Made by a program: the position numbers and the translations under genes | The notes under the pieces: model-generated | Told to the model about the DNA's origin: nothing | Databases searched by the model: none | Seen by the model: the letters and a program-made list of their open reading frames with translations, nothing else | In this document: in pieces, positions 54,043-63,648 of the stretch | Position numbering within the stretch: position 1 is the stretch's first letter | How the letters are laid out: the number at the start of each line of letters is the position of its first letter | Source of the DNA: Tibeticola sediminis | GTDB taxonomy: Bacteria; Pseudomonadota; Gammaproteobacteria; Burkholderiales; Burkholderiaceae_C | NCBI RefSeq assembly: GCF_003843835.1 | Contig: NZ_RKQL01000003.1 | Span: 102,351 to 166,350, forward strand | Length of the DNA: 64,000 bases | Reading direction: 5' to 3'

Positions 54043-54849
54043 ATGATTTTATCGAGTCTGCCCTCTGCGGGCCTTTGGCTCTCGGGCGCCACGGCGCTGG
54101 TCTATGCCGCAACAGCGCTCGGAGCCGGCGCTGCGGGCGCGGGCCGCGCCCAGCGCTGGCTCGCGCTCGCGTGGCTGCTGCATGCATGGACGCTCGTCCT
54201 GGGGCTGCTGGAGGCGCCGCCGCGCTTCGGTTTCGCGCCCGCCTTGTCGATGACGGCTTGGCTGGTGCTCACCGTCTACGTGGTCGAGTCGCAAATCTAT
54301 CCGCAGTTGCAGGCGCGTTGGCCGCTCGCGGCCCTCGGCGCCCTCACCGTCCTCCTGCCCCTGGCCTTTCCCGGCGCGCCGCTGCACCCCAGCGCCTCGG
54401 CCTGGTTGCCGCTGCACTGGGCCCTCGGGCTCGCGGCCTACGGGCTCTTGGGCGCCGCAGTCGTCCATGCCGCCTTGATGAGCCGCGCCGAACGGCTCAT
54501 GCGTATCGGCGGCGGCGCTCCGGTCGGACTGCCTCTGCTGACGCTCGAGCGCATCACCTTCCGCTTCGTCGAAGCCGGCTTCGTGCTGCTGACGGCCACC
54601 CTGGCCGCAGGTTTTCTGTTTGGCGAGCAAATCTACGGCACCTCGCTGGCACGCTGGAAGTGGGACCACAAAACCGTGTTCTCGCTGCTGGCGTGGCTCA
54701 CCTACGCGGTTTTGCTCGCCGCCCGCGCGCGCCTGGGCTGGCGGGGGCGTCGCGCGGTCCAGATGATCTACGCAGGTGCCGTGTTCCTGCTGCTCGGCTA
54801 TGCCGGCTCGCGCTTCGTGCTGGAAGTCATCCTGAGGCGCAGCCCATGA
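54043..54849 (+). CDS. YpjD/CcsA-like cytochrome c biogenesis membrane protein
   Basis: 268-residue inner-membrane protein with about eight hydrophobic helices. HWALGLAAYGLLGAAVVHAALM and WDHKTVFSLLAWLTYAVLLAARARLGWRG match the YpjD/HemX-type branch of the CcsA superfamily. Histidines in HWALG, WDHKT and LLHAW could be heme ligands. A role in heme handling or cytochrome maturation is likely but not proven. Placement downstream of ffh (divergent) is standard in betaproteobacteria. Its stop overlaps the next start as ATGA. Confidence 0.85.
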   Translation: MILSSLPSAGLWLSGATALVYAATALGAGAAGAGRAQRWLALAWLLHAWTLVLGLLEAPPRFGFAPALSMTAWLVLTVYVVESQIYPQLQARWPLAALGALTVLLPLAFPGAPLHPSASAWLPLHWALGLAAYGLLGAAVVHAALMSRAERLMRIGGGAPVGLPLLTLERITFRFVEAGFVLLTATLAAGFLFGEQIYGTSLARWKWDHKTVFSLLAWLTYAVLLAARARLGWRGRRAVQMIYAGAVFLLLGYAGSRFVLEVILRRSP

Positions 54850-55094
54850 AGGCCTTGCTGTTTTTGCTCGCCCTGCTCGCGTTGATCGGGCTGATCCGCG
54901 CCTCCCTGAGCCGCCGAAGCAAGCCACCGGGCACAGCCACGCCCGTGAACTCGGGACGCCAGCGCACCGAGCAGCCACAGCGCATGGTGCAGTGCGCCCA
55001 CTGCGGCGTGCATTTGCCCGAGCGCGAGGCCGTCACCGGTCGTCTCGGGCTTTACTGCAGCACCGAGCACCGGCAAGCCCACGAGGGCGCATGA
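54846..55094 (+). CDS. PP0621-family small zinc-ribbon-like protein
   Basis: 82 residues with an N-terminal membrane segment (MKALLFLLALLALIGLIRASL) and a C-terminal cysteine cluster MVQCAHCGVHLPEREAV...LYCSTEHRQAH that probably binds zinc. This pattern is the PP0621 family, of unknown function, usually found just before pilS. It overlaps the YpjD-like gene by four bases and precedes pilS by 33. Confidence 0.88.
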   Translation: MKALLFLLALLALIGLIRASLSRRSKPPGTATPVNSGRQRTEQPQRMVQCAHCGVHLPEREAVTGRLGLYCSTEHRQAHEGA

Positions 55095-55127
55095 GCCCCG
55101 GGGCCCGACCAAGCCCGAGCACCCAAG

Positions 55128-56828
55128 ATGGACAGCCAAGCCCCCAGCACCTGGTTTGGCAGCACGCTCGCCACAGCCCCGAACCCTGCGAGCCTGGCCG
55201 CGCTGTCGCCCTCGATCTGGAATGCGCTGATGAGCGCGCGCATCCTCGTCGGCGCCGTTTGGCTGCTGCTCGCGGCCATGGCGATCTCTCTGGGGCAGGA
55301 CAACGGCGCGCTGCTGCTCGGCTCGGGGGCGTTCTATTTCGTCGCCGCACTCGTCTGGCGCCTGCGCGGCGGGGCCCAAGCCCGTCGCCTCGATCCGCGT
55401 GGAACCTTGCTGATTGGGTTCGATGTGCTCGCATTGGCGTTTCTGCACCTCACGCAACGCAGCCACCTCGACCTCACGCCGCTGTTCGCGCTGCCGGTTC
55501 TGACCGCGGGCATCCTGGGCTCACGCCGACTCGCTCTGGGCACAGCCGCCGCCGTGAGCCTGTTGCTGCTGGCGGAGGCGGGCTGGAACCTGCTGCAGCC
55601 GCTGGGCCGGGAAAGCGCCTTCCTCGGGCCGGTGCAGGCCGGCCTGACCGGAACGGGTCTGTTCATCGTGGCCTTGTTCACGCAACAACTCACCCGACGG
55701 CTAACGCGGCAGGAGGCCGCCGCGCGCCGAAGCGCCGAGCAAGCCGCCCTGCAAACCGAGGTCAACAGCTTCATCATCGAGCGCTTGGCCCACGGCGTGC
55801 TCGTCGTCGATCCCCAACTCGAAGTGCAGGCGGCCAACCCGGTCGCTGCCCAGTTGCTCGACTTCGAGCATGCCGCCCAGGCCCACCGGCGCTTCAACCT
55901 CGCCAGCCGGGCCTCCTGGCTGCCCCTGGCGGTTCAGGTCGAGCGGATGTTCATGGCTGCCGATACGAGCGAACGATCGGAAGCCGAAGTGGAACTGGCC
56001 GACCTCGGTGCCGAGCCCGCCCGGGTGCAGGCTCAGCTGCGCCTAGCGAGCGTGGGGGCCGGTGGCGGGCAACGCCTCTGCGTGGTGCTGCTGCACGACC
56101 TGCGCGCGCTGGAAGCTCGGCTGCGTCAGGAAAAACTCTCGGTGCTGGGCCGCATGTCCGCTTCGGTCGCCCACGAAATCCGCAACCCCCTGGCCGCGAT
56201 CGTGCAGGCCAACGCGCTCCTCGAAGAAACCCTGACCGCGGATCAGGCACGTCAGTTGACCCGGATGATCCGACAAAACGCCGAGCGGATCGCCCAGACC
56301 GTCGACGACGTACTCGACGTCGCGCGGGTCGAGCATCACCGATCGGGGCCGCTGCGCGACACCGTGCCGCTCGAGCCGCTGGTCCGCACCATCGTCGGTG
56401 ATTGGCAATCCACCCAAGGAACGGGGCGGCTCGTCGACTGCACGCTCGATCCGAATCCCTCGGTGGTGGCCTTCACCGAAGCCCACCTGCGCCGGGTCTT
56501 GACCAACCTGCTCGACAACGCCCGGCGCTATGCGGCGCGCGGCTCGCGGATTCAGGTAGCCTCGGGACGCCGTTCGGACGCGCGCGCCTGGCTGCTGGTC
56601 TGGAGCTCAGGCCCACCGCTCGACGCGGCGATCGAGCGCCGCCTGTTCGAGCCTTTTTCCTCATCCGACAGGCGCTCCAGCGGTCTGGGGCTCTACATCT
56701 GCCGCGAGCTCTGCGCGCGTCATGGAGCTCAGATCGACTATGAACGCTGCCCGTCCCCGGCGGGAACTTCGGCCGAGCCGGGCAACGGCTTTCGTATCCT
56801 GTTCGCTCCGATTCCTGCTGCCCTCTGA
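55128..56828 (+). CDS. pilS: type IV pilus sensor histidine kinase PilS
   Basis: 566-residue membrane kinase. Six N-terminal hydrophobic helices (about residues 35-190) are followed by a PAS-like domain ([20 protein letters not shown]) and the kinase core with [20 protein letters not shown] (phospho-His), [14 protein letters not shown] (N box) and [16 protein letters not shown] (G box). PilS senses pilin levels in the membrane and phosphorylates PilR, which turns on pilA. It is 8 bases upstream of pilR. Confidence 0.95.
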   Translation: MDSQAPSTWFGSTLATAPNPASLAALSPSIWNALMSARILVGAVWLLLAAMAISLGQDNGALLLGSGAFYFVAALVWRLRGGAQARRLDPRGTLLIGFDVLALAFLHLTQRSHLDLTPLFALPVLTAGILGSRRLALGTAAAVSLLLLAEAGWNLLQPLGRESAFLGPVQAGLTGTGLFIVALFTQQLTRRLTRQEAAARRSAEQAALQTEVNSFIIERLAHGVLVVDPQLEVQAANPVAAQLLDFEHAAQAHRRFNLASRASWLPLAVQVERMFMAADTSERSEAEVELADLGAEPARVQAQLRLASVGAGGGQRLCVVLLHDLRALEARLRQEKLSVLGRMSASVAHEIRNPLAAIVQANALLEETLTADQARQLTRMIRQNAERIAQTVDDVLDVARVEHHRSGPLRDTVPLEPLVRTIVGDWQSTQGTGRLVDCTLDPNPSVVAFTEAHLRRVLTNLLDNARRYAARGSRIQVASGRRSDARAWLLVWSSGPPLDAAIERRLFEPFSSSDRRSSGLGLYICRELCARHGAQIDYERCPSPAGTSAEPGNGFRILFAPIPAAL

Positions 56829-56836
56829 CTGCCGCC

Positions 56837-58330
56837 ATGAACACGCATCCGTCCGCTCCGACCGGCCCCATCCTCGTCATCGACGACGAGGCGGACCTGC
56901 GCGCCCTGTTCGAGCTGGCCCTGCTGCGTGAAGGCTATGCGGTCGACACTGCCGCGACGCTGGCACAAGCCCGCGAGTCCCTGGAACGTCGGAGCTACGC
57001 AGTCGTCTTGACCGACATGCGCCTGCCCGACGGAACTGGGCTCGAATTGCTCCGCGAACACGCTCCGCTCAGCCGCGACACGCGTTGGATCGTCGTCACA
57101 GCCTATGGCTCCGCCGAAAGTGCCGTCGAGGCTCTCAAGGCCGGCGCCTTCGATTACCTCACCAAGCCCGTCGATCCGCGCCAGTTGCGGCTCGTCGTTG
57201 CCAGCGCCTATGCCGACGCCCGCAACAGCCCCCGGCCCGCCAGCCACAGCGCGACGGAAGCCCCGCAGAGCAGCCCCTCGTCAGCGGTGACCCGAGCGGC
57301 CCCGGGTGACGGCGCCGCACAGGCGCTCTCGCGGCTGATCGGCCGTTCGGCAGCCATGGTCGGCGTGCGTGAGCGCATCCGCAAGGCCGCCCAAAGCATG
57401 GCACCGGTCCTGATCCTCGGAGAATCGGGCACGGGCAAAGAACTGGTCGCGCGGGCCATTCATGCCTGCAGCCACCGAAGCCCCGGTCCGTTCGTCGCCG
57501 TCAACTGTGCCGCCATCCCTGAGGCCCTGCTCGAAGCCGAGTTCTTCGGCGCGCGCAAAGGCGCCTACACCGGCGCCAGCCAGGACCGGGAGGGCTACTT
57601 TCAGGCCGCGCGCGGCGGCACCTTGTTTCTCGACGAAATCGGCGAACTGCCGCTGCTCATGCAGTCCAAGTTGCTGCGCGTGATCCAAGAGCGCTGCGTG
57701 CGCCCGCTGGGGGCGACGCAGGAGGAGCCGGTCGACGTCCGCCTCGTCAGCGCGACCCACCGCGATCTCGCCACCGCCGTCCGCCTGGGCCAGTTTCGGC
57801 AAGACCTCTACTACCGGCTCAACGTGATCGACATCTCCGTCCCGCCGCTGCGGGAGCGGCTCGAGGATTTGCCGCTGTTGTGTGCAGCCCTGCTCGCGAA
57901 GATTGCGGCGGAAAGCGGTTTCCCGGCGCCGCCCAAGCTCTCCCCCGCCAGCCTCGAGCAGCTCGCGCGCCACCCGTTTCCCGGCAACGTGCGAGAGCTC
58001 GAAAATCTGCTGCACCGGGCCGTGGCGCTCGCGGATCCGGATGTGGACGGCGTTCTCGAGCTCGACCTCCCAGCCGCGACCGCGCCCAAGGTCCCGCTGG
58101 CGCAAGCCCCGAGCGCAGCCGCGGCCTTGCCGCAAGACCTCACGGCGTGGCTCGACGAACAAGAGCGACGCATCCTGCTTCGGGCCCTCGAGGAATGTCA
58201 TTTCAACCGCAGCGCCGCCGCCCGCCGTCTGGGCTTGAGCCTGCGCCAGATCCGGTACCGTATGGCGCGCCTGGGACTTGCCAGCCCCGATCGGGACCCC
58301 ACCCCCGAGACCGACGATGAGCCCAGCTGA
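56837..58330 (+). CDS. pilR: sigma-54-dependent response regulator PilR
   Basis: 497 residues. Receiver domain: [18 protein letters not shown] and [17 protein letters not shown] (phospho-Asp). The AAA+ domain has [15 protein letters not shown], the sigma-54 contact loop [16 protein letters not shown] (GAYTGA variant of GAFTGA) and [17 protein letters not shown] Fis-type helix-turn-helix ends the protein ([25 protein letters not shown]). It activates pilA and related pilus genes. Forms an operon with pilS; NtrC was considered but the partner decides. Confidence 0.96.
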   Translation: MNTHPSAPTGPILVIDDEADLRALFELALLREGYAVDTAATLAQARESLERRSYAVVLTDMRLPDGTGLELLREHAPLSRDTRWIVVTAYGSAESAVEALKAGAFDYLTKPVDPRQLRLVVASAYADARNSPRPASHSATEAPQSSPSSAVTRAAPGDGAAQALSRLIGRSAAMVGVRERIRKAAQSMAPVLILGESGTGKELVARAIHACSHRSPGPFVAVNCAAIPEALLEAEFFGARKGAYTGASQDREGYFQAARGGTLFLDEIGELPLLMQSKLLRVIQERCVRPLGATQEEPVDVRLVSATHRDLATAVRLGQFRQDLYYRLNVIDISVPPLRERLEDLPLLCAALLAKIAAESGFPAPPKLSPASLEQLARHPFPGNVRELENLLHRAVALADPDVDGVLELDLPAATAPKVPLAQAPSAAAALPQDLTAWLDEQERRILLRALEECHFNRSAAARRLGLSLRQIRYRMARLGLASPDRDPTPETDDEPS

Positions 58331-58490
58331 GAGGCTGAGAGGGAATTGGCGTGCCCGAAGGGGCGCCCCAAAACGCGCCCGAGTAGGCGCAAAGCACAGC
58401 CGTAGCTCGGGCTACGGCGCGCATTTGCAACGCCCTCGGGCGTGTTTTGGGACGTCAAAGCGGGCATGACCAATTTCCTCTCAGCCTCTG
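58327..58490. repeat. palindromic element B, copy 3, overlapping ampD start
   Basis: A 160-base inverted repeat. Outer arms AGAGGCTGAGAGGGAATTGG (58330-58349) and its inverse at 58470-58489 match at 19 of 20 bases. The centre has GGCGCAAAGCACAGCCGTAG-CTCGGGCTACGGC and CATTTGCAACGCC, equivalent to the centre of copies 1 and 2. The left arm starts in the pilR stop region and the right arm encodes the first residues of AmpD. Confidence 0.85.
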
Positions 58491-59044
58491 AATTCTGGCG
58501 CGGTGGCTGGTACCGGCACGCGCGCGCGCTGCCTTCGCCCAACCGCAATGCCCGTCCGCTGGGCGTCAAAGTCCGCCTCGTCGTCATCCATGCCATCAGT
58601 CTGCCGCCCGGGCAATTCGGTACCGGCGATGTCCAGCGCCTGTTCACCAACACCCTGCCCTGGGATGCGCACCCCGACTTCCAGGCCATCCGCGGCTTGG
58701 AGGTATCGGCCCATTTCTTCATCACCCGGGATGGCGCTTTGTGGCAGTTCGTCGACTGTGACGAACGCGCTTGGCACGCCGGCCAATCCCGCTGGCTCGG
58801 GGCCTCGAACTGCAATGACTGGTCCATCGGCATCGAACTCGAAGGAACGGCCGACATCGCCTTCGAGGACCCGCAGTACGAGACCTTGACCGCGCTTTGC
58901 GCCGCCCTGCCCGAGCGCTATCCGATCGAGGCCGTCGCCGGCCACCAGCACATCGCGCCCGAGCGCAAGTGGGACCCCGGCCCCCAATTCGACTGGCGCC
59001 GGTTTCAAAACAGCCTCGGCTGGCCGGATCGGTATTTTCCCTAG
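58466..59044 (+). CDS. ampD: 1,6-anhydro-N-acetylmuramyl-L-alanine amidase AmpD
   Basis: 192 residues from ATG 58466; a GTG 8 codons earlier is in frame, and neither has a clear ribosome-binding site. Zinc and catalytic motifs: LVVIHAISLPPGQFGTGDV, VSAHFFITRDGALWQFV, AWHAGQSRWLGASNCNDWSIGIELEG and AGHQHIAPERKWDPGPQFDW. AmpD cleaves the stem peptide from recycled muropeptides in the cytosol. Residues 2-8 (TNFLSAS) are encoded within the right arm of repeat B copy 3. Confidence 0.94.
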   Translation: MTNFLSASEFWRGGWYRHARALPSPNRNARPLGVKVRLVVIHAISLPPGQFGTGDVQRLFTNTLPWDAHPDFQAIRGLEVSAHFFITRDGALWQFVDCDERAWHAGQSRWLGASNCNDWSIGIELEGTADIAFEDPQYETLTALCAALPERYPIEAVAGHQHIAPERKWDPGPQFDWRRFQNSLGWPDRYFP

Positions 59045-59119
59045 GGTTTCGCGCCCCGCCGCTGGGAACGAGGCTCTTGCGGGAAAACCCCTGGTTCTTT
59101 CTCGGGTTCACCGCACGGT

Positions 59120-59135
59120 ACACTACATCTAGTGG
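59120..59135. promoter_or_regulatory. NrdR box 1 upstream of nrdA
   Basis: ACACTACATCTAGTGG agrees with the NrdR consensus (ACACTATATATAGTGT-like) at most palindromic positions. NrdR is the ATP/dATP-sensing repressor of ribonucleotide reductase genes. Confidence 0.85.
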
Positions 59136-59151
59136 CAGGTAGCCGTCCGAA

Positions 59152-59167
59152 CCACTACCGGTAGTGC
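59152..59167. promoter_or_regulatory. NrdR box 2 upstream of nrdA
   Basis: CCACTACCGGTAGTGC lies 16 bases after box 1, giving a centre distance of 32 bases (three helical turns), the usual spacing of paired NrdR boxes. The core CACTA-N4-TAGTG is a perfect palindrome. The rest of the 247-base gap before nrdA holds no gene. Confidence 0.85.
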
Positions 59168-59291
59168 CCCAGACCCAAACTGGGCCCGACAGCCCGCCGG
59201 TTCGGTTGCTGGCCTGATGGCCGCGATGCGCACTGCCGTGCCCGCCGATTTTCGAAACCGATTCCGCCCTGACCCCTCGGAGAACCGCCCC

Positions 59292-62204
59292 ATGCAGATC
59301 ACCCCACCCCCCTTGCGTACACCGGAGCCCGCGCTGGCTGATCCCAGCGCACATACCCTGGGCCTGGCCCGCGAAGGCAGCGTCCCCACGGCCGCAGCGG
59401 CGCTGTCGCACTACCAAATCATTCGCCGCAATGGTGCGGTCGTTCCTTTCACCCCGGACAAGATCGCGATCGCGCTGATGAAAGCGTTTTTGGCCGTGCA
59501 CGGCACCCAAGGGGCCGCCTCGGCCAGCGTGCGCAGCGTCGTCGAGGAACTCACGCAAGGGGTGGTCCGGGCGCTCGTTCGCTCGCGGCCGAACGGCGGA
59601 ACCTTCCATATCGAAGACGTGCAGGATCAGGTCGAACTGGGCCTGATGCGCGGCGGCCACCATGAAGTCGCCCGCGCCTACGTGCTGTACCGGGAGCGTC
59701 GCGCCCAGGAGCGCGCCCGGCAGGGGCTCACCGAGTCGCCCGCCAGCGCCACGCCCACGATCCATGTCGTGGATGCCGGCCGTCGCGTGCCGCTCGATCT
59801 CGAAGGATTGCGCGCGCTCATCGCCACGGCCTGCGAAGGCCTGGGCGCTGAAGTCCAGGCCGAGCCCATCCTGGCGGAGACGCTGCGCAATCTCTACGAC
59901 GGCGTGCCGCTCGACGAGGTCTACAAAGCGGCGATTCTGGCCGCGCGCACACTCATCGAGAAAGATCCCGATTACACCTACGCCACCGCCCGCCTGCTGC
60001 TGCACACGATCCAGAAAGAGGTTCTCGGTGAGGACGTCCGTCCGCACGAGATGAGCGAGCGCTACGTCGAATACTTCCCAAGGTTCATCAAGAAGGGAAT
60101 CGAGCATGAATTGCTCGATCCTCGGCTGGCGCAGTTCGATCTGCACCGCCTGGCGGCTGCGCTCAAGCCGGAGCGCGACCTCCAGTTCGATTACCTCGGA
60201 CTGCAAACGCTCTACGACCGCTACTTCCTGCATGTGCGCAAGACGCGCATCGAACTGCCGCAGGCCTTCTTCATGCGGGTTGCGATGGGCCTGGCGCTCA
60301 ACGAGATCGACCGTGAAGCCCGGGCGGTCGAGTTCTATGAGGTGCTGTCGTCTTTCGACTTCATGTCGAGCACGCCCACCTTGTTCAACTCCGGCACGCT
60401 GCGCTCGCAACTGTCGAGCTGCTACCTCACCACCGTCCCCGACGACCTCGAAGGCATCTATGAAGCCATCAAGGAAAACGCCCTGCTCTCCAAATTCGCC
60501 GGCGGCTTGGGCAACGACTGGACACGCGTGCGCGCTTTGGGCAGCCACATCAAGGGCACCAACGGGGAGTCGCAAGGTGTCGTCCCGTTCCTGAAGGTCG
60601 TCAACGACACGGCCGTCGCCGTCAATCAGGGTGGCAAGCGCAAGGGTGCCGTCTGTTGTTACCTCGAGACCTGGCACCTCGACATCGAAGAATTCCTCGA
60701 ACTGCGCAAAAACACCGGAGACGATCGGCGCCGGACGCACGACATGAACACCGCCAACTGGATTCCAGACCTGTTCATGAAACGGGTCATGGAGCGCGGC
60801 GAGTGGACCCTGTTCTCCCCCTCCGACGTGCCCGACCTGCACGACCGTTACGGCAGCGACTTCGAACAGGCCTATATCGCCTATGAAGAAAAGGCCCGTC
60901 GCGGCGAAATCCGTCCGACGAAGACCGTTGCCGCGGTCGACCTCTGGCGCAAGATGCTGACGATGCTGTTCGAAACCGGGCATCCTTGGATTACCTTCAA
61001 GGATGCCTGCAACGTCCGCAGCCCCCAGCAGCACGTCGGGGTGGTGCATTCGTCCAATCTGTGCACCGAAATCACGCTCAACACCAGTGACACCGAAACC
61101 GCTGTCTGCAACCTCGGCTCGGTCAACCTCGCCCGCCACCTCAAGGACGGGCCCTTGGGCAAGGAACTCGACCACGAACGGCTCAAGCGAACCATCGCAG
61201 TCGCGATGCGCATGCTCGACAACGTCATCGACATCAATTACTACGCAGTCAAGAAGGCGCGCGACTCCAACCTGCGCCACCGCCCTGTCGGCTTGGGCAT
61301 CATGGGCTTTCAGGACGCGCTCTACGAACTGCGGATTCCCTACGCCAGCGAAGCCGCCGTCGAGTTTGCCGACCGGTCGATGGAAGCCGTCTGCTATTAC
61401 GCCTACTGGGCATCGAGCGACCTCGCGGCCGAGCGCGGCCGGTACTCGAGCTATCGCGGTTCGCTCTGGGACCAGGGCATCCTGCCACCCGATACGCTGG
61501 ACCTGCTCGAGCAGAGCCGCGGCGGCTACGTCGAAGTCGATCGTTCCGCCACCCTGGACTGGGACGCACTGCGTCGCAAGATCGCGCAGGATGGCATGCG
61601 CAACTCCAACTGCGTCGCCATCGCTCCGACGGCCACCATTTCGAACATCATCGGGGTCGACGCATCCATCGAGCCCTCGTTTGGCAACCTGTCGGTGAAG
61701 TCGAACCTCTCGGGTGAATTCACGGTCGTCAACAGCCACTTGGTGCGCGACCTCAAGCGCCTGGGCCTGTGGGACGACGTGATGGTCATGGACCTCAAGC
61801 ATTTCGACGGTTCGCTGCAGCCGATCGACCGCGTTCCGGCGGAACTCAAGGCCTTGTATGCGACCGCCTTCGAAATCGAACCCTATTGGCTCGTCGCCGC
61901 GGCAGCGCGGCGTCAGAAATGGATCGACCAAGCCCAGTCGCTCAACATCTACATGGCAGGCGCATCGGGCAAGAAACTCGACGAGACCTACAAGCTGGCT
62001 TGGATCAGCGGGCTCAAGACCACCTATTACCTGCGCACCATGGGTGCCACCCATGCCGAGAAATCCACCGTCCAAGCCGGCCGCCTCAACGCGGTTTCGG
62101 CCGCTACCGGCCACGAAACTGCTGCCGCCATGGCCACGACGGAGCCGGCAACGGACGTGAAGTTCTGCGCGATCGACGACCCGGGCTGCGAAGCCTGCCA
62201 GTGA
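59292..62204 (+). CDS. nrdA: ribonucleoside-diphosphate reductase class Ia, large subunit
   Basis: 970-residue catalytic subunit making deoxyribonucleotides. ATG 59292 has GGAGAA 7 bases upstream. An ATP cone near residues 43-135 (YQIIRRNGAVVPFTPDKIAIAL) gives allosteric control. Active-site landmarks: SSCYLTTVPDDLEGIYEAI, NLCTEITLNTSDTETAVCNLGSVNL and PTATISNIIGVDASIEPSF. The redox-active C-terminal pair is in DDPGCEACQ at the very end. Two NrdR boxes precede it and nrdB follows by 93 bases. Confidence 0.97.
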   Translation: MQITPPPLRTPEPALADPSAHTLGLAREGSVPTAAAALSHYQIIRRNGAVVPFTPDKIAIALMKAFLAVHGTQGAASASVRSVVEELTQGVVRALVRSRPNGGTFHIEDVQDQVELGLMRGGHHEVARAYVLYRERRAQERARQGLTESPASATPTIHVVDAGRRVPLDLEGLRALIATACEGLGAEVQAEPILAETLRNLYDGVPLDEVYKAAILAARTLIEKDPDYTYATARLLLHTIQKEVLGEDVRPHEMSERYVEYFPRFIKKGIEHELLDPRLAQFDLHRLAAALKPERDLQFDYLGLQTLYDRYFLHVRKTRIELPQAFFMRVAMGLALNEIDREARAVEFYEVLSSFDFMSSTPTLFNSGTLRSQLSSCYLTTVPDDLEGIYEAIKENALLSKFAGGLGNDWTRVRALGSHIKGTNGESQGVVPFLKVVNDTAVAVNQGGKRKGAVCCYLETWHLDIEEFLELRKNTGDDRRRTHDMNTANWIPDLFMKRVMERGEWTLFSPSDVPDLHDRYGSDFEQAYIAYEEKARRGEIRPTKTVAAVDLWRKMLTMLFETGHPWITFKDACNVRSPQQHVGVVHSSNLCTEITLNTSDTETAVCNLGSVNLARHLKDGPLGKELDHERLKRTIAVAMRMLDNVIDINYYAVKKARDSNLRHRPVGLGIMGFQDALYELRIPYASEAAVEFADRSMEAVCYYAYWASSDLAAERGRYSSYRGSLWDQGILPPDTLDLLEQSRGGYVEVDRSATLDWDALRRKIAQDGMRNSNCVAIAPTATISNIIGVDASIEPSFGNLSVKSNLSGEFTVVNSHLVRDLKRLGLWDDVMVMDLKHFDGSLQPIDRVPAELKALYATAFEIEPYWLVAAAARRQKWIDQAQSLNIYMAGASGKKLDETYKLAWISGLKTTYYLRTMGATHAEKSTVQAGRLNAVSAATGHETAAAMATTEPATDVKFCAIDDPGCEACQ

Positions 62205-62297
62205 GCTCGCGCAACACCCTGAGTTCGAAGGGAGCGTTGAAGACATGAATCGCTTTTCAATGTCCGAAGTTGCTCCCATAATTGGAGCATTGGAAAA

Positions 62298-63473
62298 ATG
62301 ATGTTGAGTTGGGAAGAAGATTTTTCTGCGAGCCTTGCACGCCCCGGCCTGCAACCGCGCCCCATGACCCACGGTGCGAGCCCTGCCGCTTCCTTGGTGT
62401 CCCCCACGAAGGCAGCGCCGACAGGCACTGTGACGGCCCCCGGGGTGCCTAAGGCGCGTCGTGTGGTGGCGGCCGACAAGCGCATCATCAATGGGCAGAC
62501 CGACGTCAACCAACTGGTTCCATTCAAGTACAAGTGGGCGTGGGAAAAGTACCTCGCCACCTGCGCGAACCACTGGATGCCGCAAGAAGTCAACATGAGC
62601 CGCGACATCGCGCTCTGGAAAGACCCCCACGGGCTGACGGAGGACGAGCGACGCATCGTCAAGCGCAACCTCGGCTTTTTCGTCACCGCCGACTCACTCG
62701 CCGCCAACAACATCGTGCTCGGTACCTATCGGCACATCACCGCGCCGGAATGCCGCCAGTTCCTGTTGCGTCAGGCCTTCGAAGAGGCGATCCACACCCA
62801 CGCCTATCAATACATCGTCGAAAGCCTCGGCCTCGACGAAGGCGAGATCTTCAACGCCTACAACGAGATTCCGGCCATCCGGGCGAAGGATGAATTCCTC
62901 ATCCCGTTCATCGACGTGATCATGGATCCGTCGTTCAAAACCGGAACGCCTGAAGCCGACCAAACGCTGCTCAAGAGCCTGATCGTTTTTGCCTGCCTCA
63001 TGGAGGGGCTGTTCTTCTACGTCGGGTTCACCCAGATCCTGGCCCTGGGCCGGCAAAACAAGATGACCGGTGCTGCCGAGCAATACCAGTACATCCTGCG
63101 TGACGAGTCGATGCACTGCAACTTCGGCATCGATCTCATCAACCAACTCAAGCTCGAGAACCCTCACCTCTGGACCCCCGAGTTCAAAGCCGAGATCAGG
63201 AGCTTGTTCCTGCGTGCGGTCGAACTCGAATACCAATACGCCGAAGACACGATGCCCCGCGGCGTCCTCGGACTCAATGCGTCCATGTTCAAGTCCTATC
63301 TGCGCTACATCGCCAATCGGCGCGCAACGCAGATTGGCCTCGAACCACTGTTCCCGAACGAAGAAAACCCCTTCCCCTGGATGAGCGAAATGATCGACCT
63401 CAAAAAGGAACGCAACTTCTTCGAAACCCGGGTGATCGAGTACCAGTCCGGCGGTGCTCTTTCCTGGGACTGA
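62298..63473 (+). CDS. nrdB: ribonucleoside-diphosphate reductase class Ia, small subunit
   Basis: 391-residue radical-forming subunit. Metal ligands: Asp132 ([12 protein letters not shown]), Glu163 and His166 ([10 protein letters not shown]), with later ligands in LMEGLFFY and [10 protein letters not shown]. Tyr170 stands at the position of the E. coli radical Tyr122, so a classical tyrosyl radical is expected; the related Chlamydia-type subunits have Phe there. The ~60-residue N-terminal extension is low in structure. ATG 62298 or 62301 is the start. Confidence 0.96.
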   Translation: MMLSWEEDFSASLARPGLQPRPMTHGASPAASLVSPTKAAPTGTVTAPGVPKARRVVAADKRIINGQTDVNQLVPFKYKWAWEKYLATCANHWMPQEVNMSRDIALWKDPHGLTEDERRIVKRNLGFFVTADSLAANNIVLGTYRHITAPECRQFLLRQAFEEAIHTHAYQYIVESLGLDEGEIFNAYNEIPAIRAKDEFLIPFIDVIMDPSFKTGTPEADQTLLKSLIVFACLMEGLFFYVGFTQILALGRQNKMTGAAEQYQYILRDESMHCNFGIDLINQLKLENPHLWTPEFKAEIRSLFLRAVELEYQYAEDTMPRGVLGLNASMFKSYLRYIANRRATQIGLEPLFPNEENPFPWMSEMIDLKKERNFFETRVIEYQSGGALSWD

Positions 63474-63648
63474 GCGTTCTAGGCCCCGCTTCTGCCATGC
63501 GCATCTCGCTCGACGCCCAACCCACTCCCGCGCAAGGCTCCCGTATTCATGCCGCTCGTGTCTCCACGGGCGGCATGGATCGCCCAGGCGACCCAAGTTC
63601 GCGCTGGGTGTTCCCTCCCCTGTCAACAAGGTGATCAAGGAGATTCAC

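Noticed and set aside
56837..58330. NtrC as the identity of the sigma-54 regulator
   Set aside because: The partner kinase has six membrane helices and the neighbours are those of pilS-pilR.
58722..62630. A 1302-codon open frame antisense to ampD and nrdA
   Set aside because: It mirrors strongly conserved nrdA codons, has no family motifs and no ribosome-binding site; long antisense frames are expected at this GC content.
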